A stretch of 39,908 nt of DNA from CALHRB01 sp964473465 (GCA_964473465.1 CAYYPE010000016.1:1-39908), one strand, 5' to 3'; counted from the stretch's first letter, positions 15,390 to 25,649 are shown. Notes: generated by a model not told the origin, from the letters alone. A program made the numbers and translations.

Positions 15390-18300
15390 ATGAGATTGAT
15401 TACATTAATTTTAGTAATATCTTTGTTTACAATATCATTATACGGACAGGGAGTTACTACAAGTTCAATTTCCGGTAGAGTAACCGATAGCGAAGGAAAA
15501 GCATTAATCGGGGCGTCAGTTTCAGTAATTCACTTACCATCAGGAACGAAATACGGAACTATAACAAGAGATCAAGGAAGATTCACTATTCTGGGTCTGA
15601 GGGTAGGAGGACCGTATCAGGTTAACATATCTTTTCTTGGATATGAAGGAATACAATTTGATAATGTCTATACTACACTCGGAAACACAGTTGAACTAAA
15701 TGTAAAAATGAAGGAGTCGAGTGTACAAAAAGAAGAAGTAATAGTTTTTGGGAAATCAGATGCTGTTTTTAATTCTGATAGAACCGGGGCTGAATCATCT
15801 ATTTCAATTGATAAAATTGATGTTCTTCCAACTATTTCGAGAAGGATACAGGATTTTCTCAGACTGACACCTCAATTTGGCAGAGGAGGATTCAAAAACG
15901 GTTCAGTGGCTGGACAGGATAATAGAATGAATAATATAACAATTGACGGTTCTTATTTTAACAATTCATTCGGTTTAGCCGGGGCACCTGGTGAAAGAAC
16001 AAATGTTGCAGCTGTTTCAATAGATGCTCTGGAACAACTTCAGGTTAATATCGCCCCTTATGATGTCCGACAGGGTAATTTTGTTGGGGCTGGAATTAAT
16101 GCTGTTACCAAAAGTGGAACAAATGATTATTCAGCTTCTATTTATTATCAGACCCGAAATGAATCATTTGTAGGGACAAAAGCTGCAGATGCTACTTTTA
16201 ACCCCGGAACTTTCAAGTTCAATATGTTTGGTGCAAGATTAGGTGGTCCGATTATAGAAAATAAATTATTTTTCTTCACTAATTTTGAAACTGAAGGACT
16301 GACTCAACCCGGAACTACTTATCTTGCAAACGAAGGAAATCAGACAGTTGGTGGAAATATTACCCGTGTTTTGAAAAGTGATTTGGACAACCTTAGCAAA
16401 TTCCTGAGAGAGAAGTTCAATTACGAAACAGGTCCATATCAGGGTTATGACTTTGAAACACCTGCTTTAAGGTTTATTTTCAGATTGGACTATAATATTG
16501 ATGAAAATAACAAAATTAATTTAAGGTATAATCATCTGGACTCCAAGTCAGACATATTGCTTTCAAATTCCTCTTCATTAGGATTTGGTAATAGAAGGTC
16601 GAGCACTCAGGCATTGAATTTCAAGAATTCTAATTATGCAATTCTTGAGAACATCAGATCAATTATTGGGGAATGGAATAGCGTTTTATCAAATAATATG
16701 ACAAATAGTCTTATCGTTGGATATAGGTTCCACGACGAAAGCCGTGAGCAGCCCGGAAAACTATTCCCATTTGTTGACATACTTAAAGAAAACACAACTT
16801 ACACATCATTTGGAACAGAACCATTTACACCAGACAACGCTCTGACATACAGCACTTTCCAATTCCAGAATAATTTCAACTGGTTTTTGAGTGATCATAA
16901 TTTATTATTTGGATTGAGCCTTGAATGGTATGAATCGAAGAATATTTTCTTCCCCGGTTCACAAAGTGTTTATGTTTATAAATCATTGGAAGACTTTTAC
17001 ACCGATGCAAATGATTATTTAGCTAACCCACAGAGAACAACATCACCAGTCAGATTGAGAAGATTCCAATACCGTTACTCAAATATCCCCGGTCAAGACA
17101 AACCAATCCAGCCATTAAAAGTTCTTTATAGTGGTATTTATGCTCAGGACACTTGGACAATAAGCGATGCCTTGAAATTAACAGCAGGCGTTAGAGTTGA
17201 CATTCCTTTCTTCAGCAATACTGGTTACAGAAATACTGAAGTTGAGAATTTAACTTTTAAAGATGAAAACGGACAGGACGTAAAATATGCAACCGATAAG
17301 TTACCAGACCCCAGACCTTTGATTTCACCAAGAATTGGTTTTAACTACGACATATCTGGCGATCGTTCAACTCAATTGAGAGGTGGAACAGGAATTTTCA
17401 CAGGTATTCCAGCCTTTGTCTGGATTTCTAACCAGATTGGAAATAATGGTATCTTAACAGGATTTGAAAGAAGAGATGATTCTGATAATAATCCTTTGAC
17501 ATACCGACCTTTCAATCCTAATCCGAATGCATATAAGCCATCAAACATAACAGGGGCTCCTGCAGCAAATTATGAACTGGCACTAACAGATCCAAAGTTT
17601 AAATTCCCACAAATTTGGCGAACTAATTTTGGAATTGACCAAAAATTACCCTTTGATTTGGTTGGAACATTAGATTTTATGTATAATAAAGATGTTAATG
17701 GTATTTATTATATTAACGCAAACCTTACCGCTCCAAACAGCAACTATGTTGGAGCAGATACACGCCCACGCTGGACAGGCTCAAAAAAAATAAACTCAAA
17801 GATAGATAATGCAATTGTTTTGAAAAATCAAGATGTAGGGTATTCATGGAACATTGCAGTTTCAATCGAGAAGCCATTAACTGATGGATTATCGGGCAAA
17901 ATCGGATATTCTTACGGACAATCAAAAAATACTGTTGATCCGGGTTCAATAGCCTTTGGTTCTTGGAATAATAATCAACATAGCAGTAATCCTAATAATC
18001 CCGGGTTATCTTATTCATTTTATAATCCAGACCATAGATTTTTTGCTGCATTATCATACAGGCTTGATTATTTTGATTTTGGAGCAACAACTTTATCATT
18101 CTTCTGGGATATCTATTCCGGAAACAGAACCAGCTATGTCTTTGCAGGAGATTTCAATGGCGATGGCGGAACCAGCAATGATTTGATTTATGTCCCCAAG
18201 GATGCTTCGGAAATGTATTTTCAAGAGTATAAATCAGGAGATGTTACTTTCACAGTTGCCCAGCAGCAGGAAGCATGGAATAAGTATATTGAACAGGATG

Positions 18301-18662
18301 ACTATCTGAAAACAAGACGAGGTCAATATGCAGAAAGAAACGGGGTTGTTCTACCATCAATTTCAAGAATCGATCTTGGTGTCAGCCAAGAATTTTATGC
18401 TCCATTTCTTGGAAAGAGAAATGCTATCGTATTTCGACTGGACATATTGAACTTTTCCAATTTATTAAACAAAGACTGGGGTGTGGGACAAGAACTAATC
18501 TCAAACCAGCCACTAATTTCTCAGGCTGCCGCAGCCGATGGGAAACCTGTGTATAGACTTAGATCAATAAATAATAAGTTAATTGAGAAATCTTATACAA
18601 CTTCTGCTACATTAGAAGATGTTTATAGACTTCAGTTTACTATCAGATATTTATTCAATTGA
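15390..18662 (+). CDS. Oar-type TonB-dependent outer-membrane receptor
   Basis: I start at the ATG at 15390 with TAGGAAA just before it (1090 residues); the TTG at 15357 gives an unlikely extension. Order: signal peptide ending near LYGQG; a carboxypeptidase D regulatory-like domain (about 22-105, 'ISGRVTDSEGKALIGASVSV'); a plug domain ('RIQDFLRLTPQFGRG', 'NNITIDGSYFNNSFGL'); then a long 22-strand type barrel ending in an aromatic residue-rich strand 'YRLQFTIRYLFN'. It resembles Oar-like proteins, which in some Bacteroidota and myxobacteria act in large-substrate or protein traffic across the outer membrane. The cargo is unknown. There is no SusD partner next to it, so it is probably not a polysaccharide system. 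It stands alone between a divergent gene and a strong terminator. Confidence 0.92.
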   Translation: MRLITLILVISLFTISLYGQGVTTSSISGRVTDSEGKALIGASVSVIHLPSGTKYGTITRDQGRFTILGLRVGGPYQVNISFLGYEGIQFDNVYTTLGNTVELNVKMKESSVQKEEVIVFGKSDAVFNSDRTGAESSISIDKIDVLPTISRRIQDFLRLTPQFGRGGFKNGSVAGQDNRMNNITIDGSYFNNSFGLAGAPGERTNVAAVSIDALEQLQVNIAPYDVRQGNFVGAGINAVTKSGTNDYSASIYYQTRNESFVGTKAADATFNPGTFKFNMFGARLGGPIIENKLFFFTNFETEGLTQPGTTYLANEGNQTVGGNITRVLKSDLDNLSKFLREKFNYETGPYQGYDFETPALRFIFRLDYNIDENNKINLRYNHLDSKSDILLSNSSSLGFGNRRSSTQALNFKNSNYAILENIRSIIGEWNSVLSNNMTNSLIVGYRFHDESREQPGKLFPFVDILKENTTYTSFGTEPFTPDNALTYSTFQFQNNFNWFLSDHNLLFGLSLEWYESKNIFFPGSQSVYVYKSLEDFYTDANDYLANPQRTTSPVRLRRFQYRYSNIPGQDKPIQPLKVLYSGIYAQDTWTISDALKLTAGVRVDIPFFSNTGYRNTEVENLTFKDENGQDVKYATDKLPDPRPLISPRIGFNYDISGDRSTQLRGGTGIFTGIPAFVWISNQIGNNGILTGFERRDDSDNNPLTYRPFNPNPNAYKPSNITGAPAANYELALTDPKFKFPQIWRTNFGIDQKLPFDLVGTLDFMYNKDVNGIYYINANLTAPNSNYVGADTRPRWTGSKKINSKIDNAIVLKNQDVGYSWNIAVSIEKPLTDGLSGKIGYSYGQSKNTVDPGSIAFGSWNNNQHSSNPNNPGLSYSFYNPDHRFFAALSYRLDYFDFGATTLSFFWDIYSGNRTSYVFAGDFNGDGGTSNDLIYVPKDASEMYFQEYKSGDVTFTVAQQQEAWNKYIEQDDYLKTRRGQYAERNGVVLPSISRIDLGVSQEFYAPFLGKRNAIVFRLDILNFSNLLNKDWGVGQELISNQPLISQAAAADGKPVYRLRSINNKLIEKSYTTSATLEDVYRLQFTIRYLFN

Positions 18663-18694
18663 TAAAAAATTAATTTAAAAAGCTATTCTAAGTT

Positions 18695-18730
18695 AAAAAA
18701 TCCAACTCTTTAATTAGAGTTGGATTTTTT
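18695..18730. terminator. Bidirectional terminator
   Basis: Perfect 15-bp stem made of AAAAAATCCAACTCT and its complement around a TTAATT loop. A-runs and T-runs on the two sides give a good intrinsic terminator for both the receptor gene (plus) and the convergent beta-helix gene (minus). Confidence 0.88.
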
Positions 18731-18745
18731 TTAAGTATAATTTTT

Positions 18746-21700
18746 TCAGAGCTTTACGAATCTCCCAATCCAATCATTCAATCTTACTAAATAGACCCCC
18801 TTTGCAAATCCAGAAATGTCAATTCTCAACAAATCACTAACCCCTTTATGAGCATTTAAATCAGAGATTGATATCCTTTCAACAAATACACACTCGCCAA
18901 TCTGGTTAATGATTTTAATATCTACAAATCCATCAATCCAATTCTTCGGAATAGAGCTTATATCAGCATAAATATCAACATATTCCATTGCAGGATTGGG
19001 ATAAACAGCTAAACTCGAAGGAAAAGTTGAATTACTTTCGACATCACTTAAAGATGAATTTAAAAATACTAACTCGTCGCACCAATGTTTACTGTTATCA
19101 CCGTAAATACTAGCAACTCTCCAAAAGTAAATCTGATTTTCAGAGAGATTATTCAATATATAAGTTGTGTCAGTAAGATTAGAGTCGTTAACTAAATAAG
19201 ATTGATTATTAATTATATCATTATTTTTATTTGTTACACTTGTAAAAGGTTCCTTTGATACCTGCAGATGATATTTGATCGCATTTTTTAATTTATACCA
19301 GACTAACTGCAAAGGATTATTAATATTTTTTTGCTTTCTGAGAGGATATTTTGGGATTGGTGATAAAATGTTGATTTGTTCAATTTTGATTAATATTGAA
19401 TCAACATTGTTAGATAAATTTCTGTCATTTTCAGAAGGATATGCTTTGACACTGCGAATTCTATTCCCTGTAGATTTATAATATCCATAGCATTCATAGA
19501 ATACAGATTCACCCTTATCTAAGTTAGGTATTGTAGCGATAATTGTACTATCGTATTTATTAATTATCCCTTTTGAAATTGAATATTCCAATACATTTAA
19601 ATGTGGGATTGTATCCCTTAAAGAAACGGTTGTTGCAGCTTTATTACCAAGATTACTTATAAGAGCTTTAATCCTGACATTGCCGTTCTTATCAGCATAA
19701 GATTCGGAAGTATCAATCCTAACATCAACATCAACAAATAAATCCGGATTTGAAATAATTGAAAAGGGTGAAGTTCCAAATATTCCTGAGACAGTTAGAG
19801 TTACCCTTGAGTATTGAGAAGAATAAGTTTCGATAAGTTTGCTTTTGAACGAAGTATCAATATTTACAATTCCTTTGTCTGTTGTTTTAACAGTAAACCA
19901 TCCAAGATAAATAGTGCCTTGTGTTCTGTAATCAATACTGTCGTGTAGTTTTTTTGCAAGATACATTTCAATTCTGAATGATTCGTTTGGTTTTCCGTTA
20001 AGAATACCCTTAATAATGGCTTTGTCATCTTTAGCATCAGCAAGTTCAAGATAAAAAGTATTTTGAATATCATTGCTACCAATATCAACATCCTTAAGAT
20101 CATTATATTTGCCTTTGTCAAAATATTCCTTCAATGAGTCAAGAGCTATACCCCCCATTCGATTATCAGACATTTTATTCATAAGATAATAAACTTTCAT
20201 AGCGGAATCCATAACCATTAAACCAAATCCTTTGGAGTTCATAATTATATTGGAGTCGGCTTCGTTTATTTGACTGCCTATTAGTACATCTTCAGCACCG
20301 CTGACATTAATTCCGTTCATACCGATCAATTGTTCATCAATATTTGCATTCTGTGGTCCAATTCTGTTTTTCCAGATTCTAATATATTTTGTGCTGTCAT
20401 TAGCTATGTCAATTCCATGTGCATCAGCACCAATAATCACATTTTTTTCAATAAAAATGCTGTCAGCATTCAGAACAGAAACACCGGAACCACCGTGCTT
20501 TCCTAATTTTGTATTCTTTCCAGCACAACCGATACAGTTATTCCTGACAAAAATATTTGATGGCTTCTGGTAGAGTTTAGGTTTAGTAGTATCAAGAAAA
20601 ATAACTACATTTCTTTCGATTCTAACTCCATGAACTTTGTTTGCACTAATCAGATTTTCTTTAATCGTAATATCCCTTAAGCTATGAGTTAAAATGATTC
20701 CAGAACCACCGTTTGGAAAAATTAACGAAGTGTCTCTATTAGCTCCAATATAATTTCTTGAAACAATTACATTTTTTACGGCAGCACCTATAACATGAAT
20801 GCCATGTGATAAATTACCGGCAATGACATTACCGTTGTTTCCCGTAGTATCACCAATAACTAATGTCCCACCATAATTTGATGCTTGTATTCCTAATCCA
20901 TTTGGAAGAGCTTTTTGTTGTTTTGAGTCCAAACCAATTATATTCGATTGAAGAATGATATCATTACCAGTTAGTGAAATTCCGACACCCCTGTTTCCTG
21001 AAACGATATTATTCCTCACTATATGTCCAAAACCATTTAACCTAATTCCTACAGAATTAGGAAGAGTATCAGTTTCTAATCTGTTTGTTCCCAATTTATT
21101 ATTTTCTATCAAAATATTACTTGAAGTTGAAAACCCTACAAAAATGCCATTTCCATTATTGCCAGAAATAAGATTATTTCTGATTGTATCTGAGTGAGAT
21201 TGATTTATCACAATACCATAATTTTGATTAGGGATTGCTATGTTTCCTAAATAATCTGTTCCGATTTTATTATTTTCAATTACTGTAAAAGAAGGGATAT
21301 TGTCGTTGTCAATATTTATTCCACCGTATGCGTTACCACTTACAACATTATACCTAAATATATTTCTCTCGCAAACATCAAAATTAAATCCATAGCGTTC
21401 ATTAGGGACAGGGTTTCCAAGACTATCAAGTCCAGCCCAGCAGTTTTGTATAATATTATCATTGCAATCTATGGCTGCAAGACCATTGCCACTATTCCCT
21501 TTATTTCCATAAAGTAATAAATCATAGTAACCGATTGTATCTCCTCCGATTATATTTCTATGGGCTCTATTCATATTAATACCGGGACCATTGTTAAAGC
21601 ATGAAACAAGTGTTTCAATTACACCGTCACTTACTTGCCAAACAAGGCCGGTTCCTTTAAATTTTTTAATTTTTATATTTCTGATTTCGGAACCGTTGCC

Positions 21701-22036
21701 CACAAACCAAAGCCCATAAGTTGCGGTCGAATTTGCTGCCGGCTCCAATACTATACCTTTGCCATCGAATATTACTTTGGGTGTTAAAGCAGGTAAAGAA
21801 GATGATAAATAGATAGTTTGATATTCTATTAATGCACAGTTTATTTTTGCTCCTACTCCATTTTTATTAATATTTTGAATGGCTGCCCGCAAAGTTCTTG
21901 GCTTCCATTCGTTATCATCAAGGTCGTCATCAGGCAAATCCAGTGTTGAATTGATCTCATAATCAGCTTTAGCTATTTGAAACAAAGAAATATTAAAAAA
22001 AACATATAGCAATAATAAGGTCAGAGCTTTTTTCAT
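18746..22036 (-). CDS. Very large secreted parallel beta-helix protein with T9SS sorting domain
   Basis: 1096 residues. It starts with a signal peptide and a CSLREA-like segment ('INSTLDLPDDDLDDNEWKPRTLRAAIQ'). Residues about 80-640 form many right-handed beta-helix rungs of the 'NxIxxNxIGTN...NGxGI' type. Then come a CARDB/DUF11-like adhesion module (about 770-870), an FN3-like unit ('PLQLVWYKLKNAIKYHLQVSK') and a C-terminal type IX sorting domain ('LAVYPNPAMEYVDIYADI' to 'GVYLVRLNDWIGRFVKL'). Such proteins are usually surface polysaccharide-binding, lyase-like or adhesive. No catalytic residues can be pointed out. It is the last gene of a long minus-strand run, but a 125-base gap before it allows a separate promoter; a GGGAT ribosome site precedes the ATG. 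Confidence 0.88.
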   Translation of the reverse strand: MKKALTLLLLYVFFNISLFQIAKADYEINSTLDLPDDDLDDNEWKPRTLRAAIQNINKNGVGAKINCALIEYQTIYLSSSLPALTPKVIFDGKGIVLEPAANSTATYGLWFVGNGSEIRNIKIKKFKGTGLVWQVSDGVIETLVSCFNNGPGINMNRAHRNIIGGDTIGYYDLLLYGNKGNSGNGLAAIDCNDNIIQNCWAGLDSLGNPVPNERYGFNFDVCERNIFRYNVVSGNAYGGINIDNDNIPSFTVIENNKIGTDYLGNIAIPNQNYGIVINQSHSDTIRNNLISGNNGNGIFVGFSTSSNILIENNKLGTNRLETDTLPNSVGIRLNGFGHIVRNNIVSGNRGVGISLTGNDIILQSNIIGLDSKQQKALPNGLGIQASNYGGTLVIGDTTGNNGNVIAGNLSHGIHVIGAAVKNVIVSRNYIGANRDTSLIFPNGGSGIILTHSLRDITIKENLISANKVHGVRIERNVVIFLDTTKPKLYQKPSNIFVRNNCIGCAGKNTKLGKHGGSGVSVLNADSIFIEKNVIIGADAHGIDIANDSTKYIRIWKNRIGPQNANIDEQLIGMNGINVSGAEDVLIGSQINEADSNIIMNSKGFGLMVMDSAMKVYYLMNKMSDNRMGGIALDSLKEYFDKGKYNDLKDVDIGSNDIQNTFYLELADAKDDKAIIKGILNGKPNESFRIEMYLAKKLHDSIDYRTQGTIYLGWFTVKTTDKGIVNIDTSFKSKLIETYSSQYSRVTLTVSGIFGTSPFSIISNPDLFVDVDVRIDTSESYADKNGNVRIKALISNLGNKAATTVSLRDTIPHLNVLEYSISKGIINKYDSTIIATIPNLDKGESVFYECYGYYKSTGNRIRSVKAYPSENDRNLSNNVDSILIKIEQINILSPIPKYPLRKQKNINNPLQLVWYKLKNAIKYHLQVSKEPFTSVTNKNNDIINNQSYLVNDSNLTDTTYILNNLSENQIYFWRVASIYGDNSKHWCDELVFLNSSLSDVESNSTFPSSLAVYPNPAMEYVDIYADISSIPKNWIDGFVDIKIINQIGECVFVERISISDLNAHKGVSDLLRIDISGFAKGVYLVRLNDWIGRFVKL

Positions 22037-22161
22037 AATTATCCCTATAAATTATAAAAATTAAATCAACGTTTATAATGATTTAAAAATAATTGTGGTA
22101 AGATAAATAGAATATTTAAATAAAACAAATATTTTTTAATGACAGATAGATTATTGAAAAT

Positions 22162-22854
22162 TTAGACAATCATTCCATCCTTCATCATTAATTTTTTTTG
22201 GGCTATATTTGCGACTTCAAGGCTGTGTGTGGCAATAATAAAAGTGAGTTTGTGTTGCTCTCTTAGATTTTGTATAATATCAAGAACGATTTTAGCATTA
22301 TCAGAATCGAGATTGCCAGTTGGTTCATCGGCTAAAATAAGATCAGGTTTGTTGATTAAGGCTCTTGCGATAGCTATTCGCTGCTGCTCCCCGCCAGATA
22401 TCTGAGAAGGTTTGTTATCTTTTCGGTGGATTACATCTAAATTTTCGAGCAATTCTCTGGCTTTCATTTGTGCATTTTTGAAACTATCTCCTGCAATCAA
22501 AGCAGGTAGCATGACATTTTCAATTGCTGTAAATTCCGGAAGCAAATGGGAGAACTGAAATACAAACCCGATAGATTTGTTGCGATGTTTAGATAAAGAA
22601 ACTGGATCTTCCCTTAGATAATCAATTTTTTTTGAATCAATATAAAAATTGATTGTGCCTTCGTCTGGCAGATCGAGAGAGCCAAGCAGATGAAGCAATG
22701 TGCTTTTCCCTACACCGGAGGGTCCAACCAGAGCAATAAAATCCCCCCGAAAAATTTTTAAGTTTATACCTTTCAATACAGGTGTTACCTTATCTAATTT
22801 TGTTTTGTAGGATTTAAAAACATTCTGTGCTTCAATCAAAATATTCTCGTCCAT
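22162..22854 (-). CDS. lolD: LolD/MacB-type ABC transporter ATP-binding protein
   Basis: 230 residues. Walker A is GPSGVGKST (44-52), the Q-loop is FVFQFSHLLPEFT, the signature is ISGGEQQR (152-159), Walker B is LILADEPTG, and the H-loop is ATHS. Length and sequence match LolD, the ATPase of the LolCDE complex that releases lipoproteins from the inner membrane. MacB-like and FtsE-like ATPases are close relatives. No LolC/E permease gene lies next to it, so the assignment rests on sequence type alone. It starts one base after the exporter ATPase gene stops and is certainly cotranscribed with it. The many lipoproteins in the window fit a Lol role but do not prove it. Confidence 0.85.
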   Translation of the reverse strand: MDENILIEAQNVFKSYKTKLDKVTPVLKGINLKIFRGDFIALVGPSGVGKSTLLHLLGSLDLPDEGTINFYIDSKKIDYLREDPVSLSKHRNKSIGFVFQFSHLLPEFTAIENVMLPALIAGDSFKNAQMKARELLENLDVIHRKDNKPSQISGGEQQRIAIARALINKPDLILADEPTGNLDSDNAKIVLDIIQNLREQHKLTFIIATHSLEVANIAQKKLMMKDGMIV

Positions 22855-22855
22855 T

Positions 22856-24715
22856 TTAATGCTTCTTTCTCATCAAGATTTCGTTGATTTCGCAGGAGCC
22901 ATTTCCAATAAATTCAAAAGCCATTCTGTAATAAGCAATTTTGACCAGACTTTGGAATGAAAATTCCAATTCTTTTGTTTCTGGCTCGATATTAAAAATT
23001 CTATCAGTTCTGTGATTATTTTCATCGAAAATAATAACCCAGAAACGTGCTTTGATATGAAATTTCCCTTTTATGATTAGTTCAAAAGTTAAATTTGGTT
23101 CCAAAACAAAATTAGATTTATTTTCTGGAGGATTATCAAGCCATGATGAACCCCCAGTCCAGATATATTGAAAATTTCCATCACCAAGATTTGAACTAAC
23201 TAACAGAGAACCATTCTGGATTTTCCAGTGAAATTTTTCGTCAGTCAAGATATTCCAGTTGATTTTCTCAAAGTTAATGATAATATTATTGGATCTTGAT
23301 TTGAGCTCTTCTAACGCTGCAATATCTATCTTACCATCTTTTACGATATGGTAATTTCTTAGTATTAGTTCCAATTCGGAAACATTCAGAGCTTTACTTG
23401 TGTTATTAACTTCATATATAAAATCAGGGAATTTGTTTGCGAATAATTCTTTTTCATCTTCATTTATCTTAATAAGTTTGACACCATCAAGTAATATTTT
23501 TCCTTCTCCAAAAAATTCAATCCAGATATTAAAGTGTTTTGCATTCTCTGGTGTCTTGAAAATTAACGCTTTATTTGAATCTTTTGAAAAAATATTATGA
23601 GTGAATTCAGCAATCTTTATGCTTGAATCGAAAATCGTAACCCCTAATCTAATTTTAATATTAGTAGCAATATTATAAATCAGGGCATAATTTTCTTCAG
23701 GGGAAATCAAAAAATCATTGTAGTTTTCGGGTAATTTGTTTGGTGCAGAAGAACCCAAAAAAAGTTGATGAAAATCCTCGGAGCCATGAGAGTTAATTAA
23801 AAGCAATCCATTATCTGTTTTAACTTCAAAATCCTTACTTTTTGCGTAGAACCAGTCTTTTGATATGAATTCATAGGAGTCGGGTATTTTCGGACTGGAT
23901 AACTCACTACTTTCAAGATTTTCCTGTTCATCTGTTAATTCAAGTTGTTCATCAATATCGGGCTGGTCGGACTCCATTTTAAGCTCATGTTCAAACAGAA
24001 ATCTGATATACTGCGAAGTAACGGATTGAGTGTCAGAATCCATTTTTATCTGACCCTCGTGAAGCCAGATAGCTCTTTTGCAAAAACTCTTGACAGTCTG
24101 AGTGTCGTGAGTAACCAGAAGAATGGTGGTTCCCTTTTTTACAAGCCTGTTCATATGGTTTATACATTTAAAAGCAAACTTTACATCACCGACAGCAAGA
24201 GCTTCATCAATAATCAGTATCTCAGATTCAACATTTGCAGCAATAGCAAAGGCAAGACGAACAACCATACCACTTGAATAAATCTTAACCGGCTGCTTAA
24301 TAAAATCCCCAATATCAGCGAACTTGATAATTTCATCCATCTTCTCTTCAATTTCGGACTTGGAAAAACCAAGAAGTGAGCCAGTAAGGTAAATGTTTTC
24401 GACCCCGGTGAGCTCGTGATTAAATCCAGTCCCCAATTCGATAATAGAAGACACCTTACCATCAAGAGTAACCGATCCAGAAGTTGGCTGGAGAACACCC
24501 GTAAGAATTTTCAACAAAGTAGATTTTCCAGAGCCGTTGACTCCAATAATTCCGACGACTTCACCTTTCTGAACATAAAAGCTAACATCTTTTAAGGCAT
24601 AAAATTCTTTTTGATGCTTTTTTCTTAGAAATTTGAAAGTATCCTTGAGTTTACTATTTGCAATATCCTGTAGTTTGTATATCTTAGTTAAATTTTCAAC
24701 CTTTATGGCATGCAT
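22856..24715 (-). CDS. Polysaccharide/O-antigen ABC exporter ATPase with duplicated C-terminal domain (Wzt/TagH type)
   Basis: 619 residues. The nucleotide-binding domain (1-245) has Walker A GVNGSGKST (58-66), the exporter-type signature YSSGM (146-150), Walker B ILIIDEALAVGD and VTHD. An acidic linker (245-280) follows. Residues about 284-416 and 486-617 then look like two copies of one beta-rich domain: both run from 'DNGLLLINS'/'QNGSLLVSS' through 'IRLGVTIFDSS'/'IKARFWVIIFDEN' to 'FNIWIEFFGEGKILLDGVKL'/'YRMAFEFIGNGSCEINEILM'. In Wzt proteins one C-terminal domain recognises the modified end of the glycan. The permease gene is 9 bases upstream. The substrate is unknown. Confidence 0.9.
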   Translation of the reverse strand: MHAIKVENLTKIYKLQDIANSKLKDTFKFLRKKHQKEFYALKDVSFYVQKGEVVGIIGVNGSGKSTLLKILTGVLQPTSGSVTLDGKVSSIIELGTGFNHELTGVENIYLTGSLLGFSKSEIEEKMDEIIKFADIGDFIKQPVKIYSSGMVVRLAFAIAANVESEILIIDEALAVGDVKFAFKCINHMNRLVKKGTTILLVTHDTQTVKSFCKRAIWLHEGQIKMDSDTQSVTSQYIRFLFEHELKMESDQPDIDEQLELTDEQENLESSELSSPKIPDSYEFISKDWFYAKSKDFEVKTDNGLLLINSHGSEDFHQLFLGSSAPNKLPENYNDFLISPEENYALIYNIATNIKIRLGVTIFDSSIKIAEFTHNIFSKDSNKALIFKTPENAKHFNIWIEFFGEGKILLDGVKLIKINEDEKELFANKFPDFIYEVNNTSKALNVSELELILRNYHIVKDGKIDIAALEELKSRSNNIIINFEKINWNILTDEKFHWKIQNGSLLVSSNLGDGNFQYIWTGGSSWLDNPPENKSNFVLEPNLTFELIIKGKFHIKARFWVIIFDENNHRTDRIFNIEPETKELEFSFQSLVKIAYYRMAFEFIGNGSCEINEILMRKKH

Positions 24716-24724
24716 TATAATCCT

Positions 24725-25543
24725 CTAAAGTTCATCAGCAAATTTGGGGCTTAACTTTTTAAAGAGAAAATACCCAATTAAAAACAGAATTAACGTTGCA
24801 AACCAAAAATAAATTGTAGAATTCAGATCAGTCCAGAAGGGAATTTCATATAAAAAACTATCTCTGTAACCATTAATGATATAAAATAATGGATTGAGCT
24901 TAAAGAGAAATAGATATTGCTCAGGGATTATATGTGGATTCCAGAAAATTGGCGTTAAGAAAAATCCCATCTGCAATATCAATGATAAAATATGAGTGGT
25001 ATCCTTAAAAAAAACCTGCAGAATTCCTAAAATCAGGCTCATTCCCCATAACAAAAAAGTTAATGCAATCAAATAATAAATAACCTGTAACCAATAGATA
25101 GATATATGTATTGGGGATATTTTGACCTGGAAGAAAATTATTAAGATTACCAAAGAAAAAATGTGAACTATTAATGCAGAAAGTATTTTCACAATTTGCA
25201 TTAATGAAATATTAAATTTGAATTTTTTAAGAAGGTGTGCACTTTGTGTTATAATATTTGTATTAATTGCTAAGCAAGAACTAAAATAATTCCATGGCAA
25301 TAAACCGCATAAAAGCCAAGGCACAAATGATATGCCTTCGATTGGATTAGCTTTGTAACCAACAACAAATACAACCCAGAAAATAAATGTTAGAACAAGT
25401 GGTTGAATGATAATCCATGAAAGACCAAAAAAAGAGCCAATATAGTTTGTCTTGAAGTCACTTTTAGTTAGTTCAGCGATTAATTGTCTGTTCCTAAAAA
25501 TGTCTCTTAAAAAACTCTTAAGTGTTATTTGTGATGAGCCCAA
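24725..25543 (-). CDS. ABC-2 type polysaccharide export permease (Wzm/TagG type)
   Basis: A six-helix inner-membrane permease with the family features 'ELTKSDFKTNYIGSFFGLSWIIIQPLVLTFIFW' near the start and 'LNPLFYIINGYRDSFLY' near the end. It would move a finished lipid-linked glycan across the inner membrane with the ATPase encoded just downstream. No ATG exists between the upstream in-frame stop and the conserved region. The start must therefore be a TTG, either at 25573 (282 residues) or, as I prefer from alignment with the usual N-terminus, at 25543 (272 residues). A 76-base AT-rich gap separates it from the methyltransferase gene. Confidence 0.88.
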   Translation of the reverse strand: MGSSQITLKSFLRDIFRNRQLIAELTKSDFKTNYIGSFFGLSWIIIQPLVLTFIFWVVFVVGYKANPIEGISFVPWLLCGLLPWNYFSSCLAINTNIITQSAHLLKKFKFNISLMQIVKILSALIVHIFSLVILIIFFQVKISPIHISIYWLQVIYYLIALTFLLWGMSLILGILQVFFKDTTHILSLILQMGFFLTPIFWNPHIIPEQYLFLFKLNPLFYIINGYRDSFLYEIPFWTDLNSTIYFWFATLILFLIGYFLFKKLSPKFADEL

Positions 25544-25649
25544 TCTAAATTCTAAACAAAAATTAAAAAACAAAAATATCTTATTATTTATTTCAAAGCA
25601 AATTCCAAAAAGTTCCGTTTGTATGAACTAAACAATTTTACATTAAAAG

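Noticed and set aside
17956..18186. 76-residue frame inside the Oar-type receptor gene
   Set aside because: Out-of-frame overlap with the beta barrel; no independent evidence.
21000..21600. Possible CRISPR-like or tandem DNA repeats in the beta-helix gene
   Set aside because: Recurring motifs are protein-level rungs (N..I..N.IG) of differing DNA sequence; no constant repeat and spacer pattern.
23945..24277. 110-residue frame antisense to the exporter ATPase
   Set aside because: Lies opposite the NBD of a well-supported gene, with no signal of its own.
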